A DNA stretch of 64,000 nt from assembly GCA_905182995.1 (NCBI GenBank), contig CAJJDP010000106.1:318036-382035 (forward strand), in the 5' to 3' direction. The notes beneath the pieces are model-generated. The model had not been told where the DNA came from, searched no databases, and saw nothing but the letters and a program-made list of their open reading frames with translations. This DNA comes from Paramecium octaurelia. Its lineage: Eukaryota > Ciliophora > Oligohymenophorea > Peniculida > Parameciidae. Of this stretch, positions 14,055 through 24,644 are shown one piece after another (position 1 is the stretch's first letter; the number at the start of each line of letters is the position of its first letter). The position numbers and the translations under genes were made by a program.

Positions 14055-15562
14055 ATGAAGAAAATTTCAGCAGCTTAATTAAGCAAACTCCAAGATTGCG
14101 ATCAATTACTAAAATCGAGTCTGTACACTTTCGATAACAAAATCAACAAATTCACGTAAATGTAATTTACACTCTACCCCAACATGCTCATTGGAGACAA
14201 TCAGGAGTACTTGGTCTTGTCCTCCTGCATAATGAACAAGAAGATAATCTAATATAAGGAATTTACAGCCCAAGGAGTCCAATTGCTCAACAGCCAAGGC
14301 AACCTATTCTTATTTTACGAGTCCTACGTGTAGTAACTGAATGTATCACAACTCACTTATTATTTCTAGTGGGAGAAACAATTGAAGAGATTTTCCAAAC
14401 TATAAAATTTTTCCAATAAATACACAATTCAAGAGAAACTTTCTATATAAAATCATTACGCATGCGTGAAGAACAAGAATAGTAACAAATTGATACAATC
14501 TATCTAGATCGCGTTTATACGGTTCAACTAATAAGATTGTCAAGTTTGAGCGAATAACTTTATGAGGCTTTGATGAACGAAATAAATATCCTAATGTGTT
14601 TTAAACAGAATGGATTGCACTAGTTCCACGCCCTCTTTGAAGATGGAGACATCCTCTACATACTGTATGATTACTGGGTAGGTGATACCTTGTATAAGTT
14701 GCTGTAACAGGGCTTTAAATTGACAGCGTCACAGATAGCCCAAATCATCTTCTAGATTATCAAAGTGGTTCGATTTCTGCATTAGAATAATCTGTATCAT
14801 GGAGCCATTCTACCCACCAATATCGTGTTACATAGAGCCACGGGACCGCAGAATCAATAGGGACAACAATTGAAAATCACTTTATTCAATTTCGCTTATC
14901 GTGATGCAAATCAATATAATTTGACTTGGCTAAATAAGAGAGTGCCAAAACAATGGATTCCTCCAGAGTTCAACAATTTATAAATTAAACCGGAATTTTA
15001 AAATATTGATGGGTATCAGATTGGAGTGTTGTTGTATTATTTGACTTTTCATACGAATGTAAATAAATCATAGCAGTCATTTATTAAATCTCTGGATAAC
15101 TTCAAAGTTGATTATCAATGGTTGAAGTCGATAAAGCAAGAATAATAATAGGAATATTCTTTCTCTCTGATTGAGTTATTGTGTGGGCTATTGGACCCAG
15201 ACTTTTAGAATAGGATTACTTTGAATAATGCTTTGGCTCATTAGTGGTTGACCAATTAGAGGTAGAAGTAGAATGGATAGAATGAGAAGCCTAAGATTTT
15301 GCCGTCATTACGAACAATTTTGGAGTTGAGAGAACAAAGTTCTTGTGAGATCCTGTCATCTAGACTTGGTAAGGAAGATCAACTGCATGTAACGAGTTCA
15401 AGTGAAGATGATATTGAAGTATGTGATGATGAATACATACATAGAATTTCAAAAGAAAATAATAAAATACCATATTATTAAAATATACTTAGTTTGATTC
15501 CTTAAAAGCATCCTTCTAGAAGTAAATAAATTATAGATTAATGTCAAGAGAGTCAATTTTGA
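14055..15562 (+). CDS. protein kinase-like protein, probable pseudokinase
   Basis: One 26-nt intron (14482-14507) gives exactly 494 codons. The N-terminal about 130 residues are beta-rich and may be a PH-like domain, as in many ciliate CAMK-group kinases (inference). The kinase fold is recognisable from YTIQEKLSIQNHYACVKN, MNEINILMCF, LYHGAILPTNIVL and the C-lobe, but the essential residues are gone. The VAxK lysine position reads VQLI, the HRD triad reads YHG with no catalytic Asp, and DFG reads FNF. Catalysis is therefore unlikely; a scaffold role is inferred. The tail carries an acidic Ser-rich patch (SSSEDDIEVCDDE). Divergent from Rib72 with 163 bp between starts. Confidence 0.85.
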
Positions 15563-15802
15563 TTAAATATCTATATATATTTGATTAATAATCATTGAAT
15601 TATAATAAATAAATTAATTTTAATAAAATATGTTATGTGAAATCTTGCTATGTTGTTCGTGGCTGTGCAATACTTTTTATTCTTTCGAATTTGAGTAATC
15701 CTCCATATATAATTTTGAAAGTTGTGGTTATTGATAATTGAGTTGTTAATACTGATAGTATTTTTGTTGTTATCACTCTGCAAGGCAAAAATAAAATATT
15801 GC

Positions 15803-18107
15803 ATGTTGTTTTCTCCGATTATGATCATCTCACTCAACATAATATGTATTAACTTTCATGTTATATTTAGAAATCTTGGAGAACTTCAATTAGTACTCCT
15901 TCATTACATTTGTCCTGCCAATAGTAATTTATTAATAGAACGACAAAGAGATATTTATGAAGAGGTATTTCCTGCTGATCAAACTGCTACATCTGCTATT
16001 GCTGATGCTTTATTATAGTTTGCAAGACATTCAGAACGGTTAGCCGGTGATTCAATTCCTCATAGTAACTCTGCTCCTTCTAGCCAAAAACTAGAATCCA
16101 GAAAGGGAACCGAAGGCAACTCAGAACAATACAACCATAATTGAGGAGACATGCAACTTCAAGTTGCATCTGGAACATGACAAAATCAATGATACTACAA
16201 ATGGAATAGTGGGTGTAATTGTATTAAATGAATAGTTCGAAACAATTTATTAGAATAAAAAATCAAGTCATTTAATAAAGGACAAATCAATAAATGACCT
16301 AATTATGCAATCCCCAACACTGATTGACAAGCAAACCAAACAATTGTTGCAAGAATAATGCAATATCAAGTTACAATCAATCCAAGACTTCCGAGATTCC
16401 ATGACATTGACAACCTTAAAGGAATTATTGGACAGCATCAAGTTAAATCTCACTCTCCCCCACCAGTTGGACGTATACGTTTTGCAAGGTTTTGAAGAAT
16501 TTTACTTTTAAATCCTCATCGTAAAGGAGAGTGATGATAAAACAATTTATAACATGCTCTTCCAGTCAATGTCAGACTATACTTATTTCATCAAGAAGAA
16601 ACATCAGCAGACAACTATGAAACAACTATTCAAGAGTTTTAGTCATGAGTTGAATACTTCCTTGAATTACATTCTGGCATTAGCTCAAGTGGCTCAATGT
16701 CACGAGAATGTGCCAAAGATAGTATCGGAAAAGTATTTTCTACCCATTTTGCATTGTGGGAGAATCATGCATAGTTTCATCAGCGACATTATGGATTACA
16801 ATCTAATCTTAAGCAAGCAGTTCAACGTGGAAGTTAGTAATTTTAACATTCCACAATTGATAAGCGAAGTCGTTGATCTCTTCAAATACTAAATAAATCA
16901 GAAACATCTTAAAATTCAATTCCAAAACAATCTACTCAATTATGACTTAGTTAGTGATAGAAATAGGATAAGGTAAATTTTGATTAATTTGGTATCCAAT
17001 GCTTAGAAATTCACTTTTTCTGGTTAGATCAAAATATAAGTGGGAGCAGTGATTAATAACAAATAATTGTGTGTCATCTTCCATGTAATTGATACAGGCA
17101 TAGGTATGAAACAAGAAGAAATAGAAAGATTGCATCAACTTTTGTCATCAGGTATACCACAATCAGCCAGAATCTCACAAAATACAGTAGGATTTGGATT
17201 GGGATTATACATTTCCAACAAGATTGCTGAAGTGTTAAGTCAAACTAGATATGAAAAAGGGGGAGGATTGAGATTCGAGTCAAAGTATTAATAAGGATTT
17301 CATGCTTGGTTCATGGCTAGAAATCAATCATTCAGTCCTGTCTACTAGTAAAGTAATCCGACACCCATTGTTCGCATTCGCAAGAAGATCTAAATAGATA
17401 CAATGGAATCGCAAATCAGCAGAGTCAATGCATTACCAATGAGATAGAAGTTTTCATAAATTCTAGGAATCAAAGATGTCAAATCAGAAAGGGGATTAAG
17501 CAAAGAGTTATCACTCAAATTGTGTAAGCCTCCATCCAAAATAGCCAGAGAGTTGTTTCTTGCCGCTATTACATCTGAGAGGAAAATTGAATCCTTTAGT
17601 ATTAATCAAGAAACAAATGATTAAGAGTTTGAAAATAGAATTAAGCATTTGAATGAGAATTTTACTAACACTTAGAAATGCAATTGTCCACAAATTCTGA
17701 TAGTTGATGATGAACAAATCAACATCATGGCTTTGTCAATGATGCTGGATCAAATGGGCTATGCAAGTGATTCAGTATTCAATGGAGAAGAATGCGTCAA
17801 TCTCATCTTTAGTAATCAAAAAAAAAGTATATTTATAATCCTATAATATCTTTTAGCCAAATGTAATAAATGCAGAACATAGCAATATCGCATGATCTTC
17901 ATGGATATCAATATGCCCATCTTAGATGGAATCCAAACCACAATCAGAATCAAATCCAAATATGCTAACATTATAGTTATTGCATGCACTGCCTTCTCTG
18001 ACACAGAAACTCGAAACACTTGTTATAAAAGTGGAATGAGTTATCACATTCAAAAGCCAGTCAAAAAAGATTAACTAATTGAAATACTATCTTATTATCT
18101 AAATTGA
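15803..18107 (+). CDS. hybrid sensor histidine kinase (HK + receiver), paralog 1
   Basis: The N-terminus has membrane segments (hydrophobic frame open from about 15722; 5' exon unresolved, ATG candidates at 15630, 15650 and 15803). A linker follows, then a HisKA H-box FSHELNTSLNYI, an N-box ILINLVSNAQKFT, G-boxes DTGIGM and GFGLGLYISNK, and a C-terminal receiver with LIVDDE, phospho-acceptor FMDINMPILDG and KPVKK. A 19-nt intron (16065-16083) and a probable 30-nt intron within the receiver are seen. Phosphorelay from His to the internal Asp is expected from the family. A CNC cysteine pair sits just before the receiver, as in the paralog at 24645-27085. Confidence 0.92.
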
Positions 18108-18169
18108 TTGTTTATATTAGTATTAATAAGTAATTAATCTATTTCATTATTAAATAACATCATTTATCA

Positions 18170-19090
18170 TTAGTCTATCACTGTATTATTTAACTTCATA
18201 GTCTCTTTTACAAAGAAGAAGTAAAACTTCAAACACTATATTACTCATGTACTTGAGATCTAATGTTAAAGCTTATTATAATTAGTACAAACATACTTCT
18301 AAAAATTTAGTTATTACTCCTTTTGAAATTTCAGTGTAGCTTCAACCAATTATTAATATTTGACATAGTATTATCAAATAATCCTTACACAATATTATTC
18401 GTATTTTCTATAAAATTATAAAAGTCATAATCAACTTAATCATTCACGATATTTTAAGTAATATCTCCATATTGACATTGATACAAATGAGAATATTGCA
18501 AATAATCACAACTTGTGTAAAAAACATCAAAACACAATCTATCGATATTATGTTTTCTTGTAAATGGACTCCTCTTTATATTCATCATCATATTAAACTC
18601 TTAATTAACTTTTTAGAAGCTTATTTTGCATAAACCGGTTGATAAATTTAAGATATTATTTGCTTAATTCTAATGGGTTATTGTAAATTAGAGTTGATTT
18701 TAGTTAATTTCAAAATATATAATGATATTGGACTATCCATTTATATAGAAGTATCAAAATCTAGAAAAATACTTTAGAAATGAGATTGATAGGTATAACA
18801 AGGAGTAGCCCAATCCAAAATTACCAGATAATATTTCTACTGTAATGACTATATAGTCAAATCTATAATTATCTATCTCATTATTGAACTAGACTCTATT
18901 TATCAGCAGGAGTTTAAACTTACATAACAAATTATGAGTATGTTCTATTTCAAATTTTTCTAATCCATTAGTTGAAAATGGGAGTTGATGCTACATTTGC
19001 TCAAAATAATCACAAATAATCTCACATTTAAGTTAATAATCTATTGAATCGTATACAAATAAGGAATAGTCTACATACTCTAATAAATCT
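18170..19090 (-). pseudogene. decayed sugar-porter (MFS) gene copy
   Basis: Minus-strand fragments resemble the intact transporter at 28678-30266 in the same order. EILSGNFGLGYSLLYLSIS matches the first membrane segment. MDSP, then IIxxIYQP and QLRVQY followed by an E/D-rich stretch, match the central loop. FAIFSF and GDIT match the segments after it. A VFxxLLxL ... SDRL stretch near 18190 matches the C-terminus. About 150 residues (TM2-TM6) between the first two blocks are missing, and the pieces lie in different frames with in-frame TGA codons. It looks like a relic of a duplicated host gene. No start is preserved. Similarity was judged by eye from translations. Confidence 0.7.
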
Positions 19091-19215
19091 CTGATATTAT
19101 TTTTGATTTAAGAAAAGGATATCTGAACAGTAGTGCATTATCAAGATTAATATAAAAATGTATTAGAAATACGCACTTTGAGTATTTATGAGTAATTAAT
19201 ATTTTTTCTAAAAAT

Positions 19216-19957
19216 ATGTAAACACTTGATTCAACAGTGAAATGGTTCAACAAGACTGAAGGCAGAGATAAGATATGCAAAGTTTTGCAATACGGATCCA
19301 GATTTTTAATGTGGCACCTCAAGACAAACAGTGGAAATGAACAATTGTCCAATCAATTTAAGAATTTATTTTGTACTTGATTTGTTTATCACTATATAGA
19401 AAGCACAAGAGATGCCAGAAAGTTATTCAGATTAGCCAAGTCTCTGAATGAATTGTAAACTATAATTGATAAATTGGGATAAAATTGCAAGAATCCTCAA
19501 GAGTAGTTAGCCAAGGCATTAAACATTTTAACCAGAGTTTGGTTTCTGTTATATTGGTATACAAATTCACTAAGGTTTTAGGTTTTTTGATAACTTGAGT
19601 GTGTTATCATCTATCAAGTTCACCACCAGCGATCCAAAGCCATTGCAAAAAAAAGCAATGACATTTTGGTTTATTGCAATCATAACAAACCTTGTTGACA
19701 CTATTAGATCATTGGTTGTCAACTTCTAATATATCTAACAAAATAAATCTAATCAAAGTGCTCAACAATAAGTCTAAAATAAATAAAACCAAAACAAAGC
19801 TCTTTACCTAAACCTGATCAAGATATTTGGAGATTTGATGCCAGCTGGTTAAGGGTCAGAGTTTTTCCCCAAAGTTTTAAAAATCAACCTTAACGATGGA
19901 GTTATAGGCCTTGGAGGTTTGATATCAGGAGCCATAGCAGCTTATTAAGCATATTGA
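19216..19957 (+). CDS. PEX11: PEX11 peroxisomal membrane elongation protein
   Basis: Two introns (19373-19399, 27 nt; 19557-19581, 25 nt) give exactly 230 codons, 229 residues, the usual PEX11 size. The N-terminus (TVKWFNKTEGRDKICKVLQ, then YGSRFLMWHL) is the conserved amphipathic PEX11 start. The ARKLFRLAKSLNEL region and two hydrophobic segments (MTFWFIAIITNLVDTIRS; GVIGLGGLISGAIAA) match the family layout. PEX11 drives membrane elongation before peroxisome fission. There is no TGA or missing part. Confidence 0.93.
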
Positions 19958-20300
19958 TTATTATACAGAATCATATATTATAAATATCGTCATATACCAA
20001 GATCAATTTTCGATCTGAAAAGGACTGATTGATTATCATTCTCCTATTCATCAGTTGGATCCATGATTATAATATGTAATTCTAATATAAATCTTAATAG
20101 AAAATCAAAATTATATTATAAATTCACAAATGACTTTTTACTACATTAGTTTATATTGTCATGTATATATATGTATCTTTTTATATTTATTTCAGTAATA
20201 GAGAAATATCAATGATTATTATAAGTTTTAAGAAAATATTAATATTGATCTAATACTTTAGATTCTAATTAATAACTTTGAGTTATACTTGAAATATAAA
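19958..20300. other. AT-rich spacer between convergent genes
   Basis: About 340 bp between the stops of PEX11 and RPA1; no coding frame. It contains (TA)n-like stretches that may serve as shared 3' ends. Confidence 0.5.
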
Positions 20301-22538
20301 TCAAATATTCTTCATGTAAAATTCTATTTAGTTCAAAATAGCCTATGTGTCCGCATTTGAAATTGGAGTAATTGATTATACTGCATGCTTCACTCTTTTT
20401 ACATCATTAAATTCTTCCAATTTAGAGGTTAACTTAAATCTGAACTCTTTGTACGCGGATTTGCTTAGTGCTTCATTCTTTTCTTTTTCTTTCCCTTCAT
20501 CTGTCAATTGTTTAAGAAGATTAGCAGGAATATCAATTAACTAATTAGCTTATTAATCTCCTACACTAACCCAGATGTTACCGCTAGAGTCAGCTATTTT
20601 ACAATTTAGAATGTATCTGAACTTAGGCTCTTTTAAGGTCAAATTACAGGATGAGCAATAATAGGCATCCAATTCTGTTGAAACTTTCTTAAGACAATTT
20701 GTACAGGATTAATAGTAAAGAGTTCCTGAGTTCTTAACTAACACTAATTATGCTCTAACATCTGAGTATATTTTTAAATTTTGATCTAATTCGCATTTAT
20801 TTGATTCATTTATTAATTCAGATATTAATTTAATCTTTGATACTGGTTCAGCCAATTTACCATCAAAATTCTATAACCAATTCTGCAAATCTTTCACTTC
20901 CTTTTAGTTTTTGTCATAATGAATGGAAGTCTAGTAATTGTTTTATAAACTTTTTCTTCCTTAATATTCATTTATTTTTAAACTCTTGAACATGTAAATG
21001 TCTCCCACTTAGTATGGGTATTATTGAGCTAAATTTCCATAGAGTGTTATTTCAATCTCTTATAAGGAATCATCATAGACACCCAATTAAATTCTTGTTG
21101 ATTTTTCATCTTTATTTTTTTATTGAAACTCTTTAACACCGCTGGAAGACTTTATAACTACTACTACATCCTATATTGATCCAACTTTTTATTGGCTGAT
21201 TGAATTAAGTTTTACAAAGTTAAAGGTATTTAAAGGAATTCCAGGGACATCATCAATTTCAATAATTGAGGAATTTTGATCAAAAGTATAATCAAAGGGG
21301 AGACTTCCAATCTTTTGTAATTATTCTAAATTTTTAGCTGGCTTTACTTAGACACCTGAAAATATATAGCACCTCCCTTAAATTATGTAATCATGGAATT
21401 TCTCAGCTGCTGAATCAAAAAACATTGCAGAGACTAGATTTTCTTCATCGATGACTTAAATTCCAAACATCTTACCATCCTTCTAATTTTTAGTAGTATA
21501 ACTTTTTATTTCGTTAACTTTAACAACTCTGCCTCTAAAGGGTTATTAAAAACTAGGATTGATTTAATAAAGAGGGAAGAACTATTAAAAAATAATAAAT
21601 TTTTACATCAATTTAAGGATTATTTTTATTATTTCTTTAATTCTGTATTTTATTATTGAATTGATTATTCTGTTATTATTATTATTATTATTATTACTAT
21701 TGTTATGGCTGAATTTATACTCTCAGTTATTATTTTTTTAAGTTTTACTATTAATTTAGTTAATCCTGGTTATTTTTGGTTTATTAAATCTATTAAAATT
21801 ATTGATTTTGCGCCATCTAATCATAGGATTGCTTCTAAACTTAAGCCTTTTGCTATTATTGAACTAATTCTGTCTAAGGCGGATCGGCTTATTGTTGTTT
21901 TTAGAATTTAGTTTTACTTAATGAAATCTTAATCTACAAATTTAACATAATAGCATTACTCCTTGTTTCGGTTTGTCTTCCTGCTTATTTGGTATTTCTT
22001 ATATGTTTTGTTGTATTGTATTTTTGGGCTAATTGCAGCCAATAGATTGGGATTTGTGATTTGAAAACAATAAATCGTCGATCCCAGCAAATTCGTAATC
22101 ATCTAGAGAGGTAGCTCCATTAGGATTTTAGTAACCGTTCGCAACATAAGATTTGAAGGACATTGGTTGGCCAATAATTTTTTCAAGAATTTAAAGTCTT
22201 TCAAATTCTAAAATTAATATTGGAAAATCGTCGCCCTCAACAGGCCTTCCCAAAATTCGAAAACTTGTGACTTTAATTAAAGGGTATTTCACTAAGGGGT
22301 CTGTTTCCCTTAGTTGAACAAAGTCTGGATTTGGAGTTCTAAAAAATAAGGCTTTCATTTTAGCATAGCCATCAGAAACGCGGAAACATAACAATTAATC
22401 CAATTTCTCCTTGGATGATTGAGGAAAATAGTTCTCCACAATTTACAAAGTATAATTGCAATCGATCTTCTATTTCAAATCTGTCACATTCTATCCTTGT
22501 TGTACAATTTTTCGAACTGCTTCAAATGTTAAATTCAT
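20301..22538 (-). CDS. RPA1: replication protein A large subunit (RPA1)
   Basis: Single-stranded DNA binding protein for replication and repair. Two introns (21934-21959, 21582-21606) give exactly 729 codons, 728 residues. Order: an RPA70N-like domain in the first 130 residues, then a linker extremely rich in Gln (21610-21900, nearly all TAA/TAG codons). Tandem OB folds follow, beginning FFPLYQINPSFQQPFRGRV and including DDVPGIPLNTFNF. A zinc ribbon lies in the last OB domain (CTNC ... CSSC, around residue 610), with a C-terminal trimerisation region after it. The poly-Q linker is longer and more homopolymeric than in animals. Divergent from the TTLL gene by 186 bp. Confidence 0.93.
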
Positions 22539-22724
22539 AAATTAATGTAGTAATAATCAGAACTTGAAAATTTTTAGGTCGATTGGTCTCACGTAAGTAA
22601 ACCGAAATTGAGTGAAAAGAGAACAAAAAAACAAGAAATCAAATAAACTGCTTAAACTGAAGTGAATGTCTATGACAGAATCTCAATTTGTTTTAGATAT
22701 AGGATCTCCACATTAATTACTCAA

Positions 22725-24539
22725 ATGGGGAAACCATAATATTACTGCAAATTTGATCCTAAATTAAAAAAGACAGTCCAGCCAAATAACAACCAAAAGA
22801 AGAATTTAGAAGAATAGTTATCTAAAATAGCTGCTCAATTAGAATTGAGTTGTCGATTCATCACTAGATCTATGTTTTAAATAACTAGATAGCCTTTACT
22901 TAAGTCAATGGGAAGTAAGTATTGTAATATATACATAAGTTGATATAAGAAGCGTATTAAATAAAGCACAGAATGATAAAGAATTTCAGAAGTTATATTT
23001 GGATTTAGATGACTAAAGTGAAGAATAAAGGAAAAAGGAGGAGGAAACTGAAAAAATATTGGCTCAAATATAACCATTATCTGAAGCTCAAGTCAAGGAG
23101 GAAATTGAAAAATTGCGGAAAAAACACAATTTAAATCAAAATTAATATTTATATGTAATATAAGGATCATACTTTGATGATATCAAAACCCTCTTTAATT
23201 AATTAGGTATAGTATTCAATTTCTTATTTTACTAGGTTGGGTAGAAATAGAGGACGTTTACACTTAAGTTTATGATTTCAAATTTTGTTATTTAAAGAAA
23301 TTTTTGCATAAACCAATCCCCGAATAAGTTGTAAGTAGATTTGCTAGTACTAAATTATTGACAACAAAATTTGGATTGGCTAGATCTCTTAAAAGTTGTT
23401 TTATTTTAGGAGGGGTCGACCCTAACACATTCTTTCCTAGATGCTATGATTTAAGTGATGAAGGTGATTTCGAAGACTTTTTGGAGGAATACAAATTTAC
23501 GTTTGCAGAAAACTATCTCAAGAAAAACCCTAAGGATGAAGAAAAGATACTTATTGCAATATAAATATTAGATTCTAAATTGTTGCCAATCTAAAATAAA
23601 ATTAATAGAATTGTACAATTTAATTAATATTTAGACTGCTGATGATTATCCAGTTTGTACTCCTTAATAATGGTAAATATTATACAATAAACCAGAGCCT
23701 AAGTAAGAAATTGTTTAATTTACTAATCCAAATATTATGGAATCAGTTAAAGAAAAATTATCAAGTTTAGCAGCTGTTGACCCTTAATTTAAAATTTCAA
23801 AAGGAGAGAATATTTGGGTCACAAAACCTTGTGGGTTGTCAAGAGGAAGAGGAGTCAAATATTTTAAAGAGTTAGAAGAGATTTTGGCTTATACTTTTGG
23901 AGCTAAGGATGTGAATTTTGTTGCTTAAAAATGCTTAGAAAATATAATGACAATCGAAAAAAGGAAATTTGATATAAGATAATGGATGATCGTATCAGAT
24001 ATTCAACCTTTGACGATTTGGATGTATAAAGAATGTTATGTTCGATTTTGTGGTGTCGAGTATAATACAGAGGACTTAAAAAATAGGTATGACTTATTTA
24101 ATACTATCGTAGGTATGCTCATTTAACCAATTTCAGTGTGTAAAAACATAATGAAGACAATTAGGAGGAGAAGTTGATGATGAGTTAAGAGGAGTTTGCT
24201 TAGGTTTTGAAGAATAGAGGATTTGATTTTGAGAGTTAAGTTAGAGAATAATTCAAAAGCATTATTATAGCCACAATGAAATCATGTTAAAAGTCTATTG
24301 AAATAAGAAAGAATACTTTTGAGGTATTTGGATTAGATTTCATCGTTGATGAGGATTGCAATCCTTGGTTAATCGAAGTAAATGCTTCACCAACGTTTGC
24401 ATTTTCAACTCCTGTAACTGAAAGGTTAAACAAAATGGGCTTAACAGATTTGGGTTAATTTATAGTTGAACATGTTTACAATAAAACTAAGAAAAAGAAC
24501 TATGGAGGGTGGGAATTAATTTATAAATAAAAATTATGA
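22725..24539 (+). CDS. TTLL3/8-like tubulin glycine ligase
   Basis: Tubulin-tyrosine-ligase-like ATP-grasp enzyme. Four introns (22915-22939 ending AAG, 23207-23235, and 22- and 26-nt introns near 23.61 and 24.09 kb) give exactly 571 codons. Seen: NTFFPRCYDLSDEGDFEDF, typical of the TTLL3/TTLL8 group, ATP-grasp SRGRGVKYF, FDIRQWMIV, RYAHLTNFSVQK and the metal-binding end FGLDFIVDED ... WLIEVNASPTF. The N-terminal 150 residues are charged coiled coil. The TTLL3 group adds the first glycine to tubulin tails in cilia, which fits the Rib72 gene in the window; the exact specificity (initiation versus elongation) is inference. Confidence 0.9.
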
Positions 24540-24644
24540 TGATAATTATGTTAATTTCAATATTTAATTCTATCTTAACTGATGTTCAATTTATTATAAA
24601 TATTTAATAATATAAAAGATATTTATATTGAATACTAATCAAAA

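Noticed and set aside
21705-21911. Plus-strand ORF with membrane-like composition
   Set aside because: It is the complement of the RPA1 poly-Gln linker.
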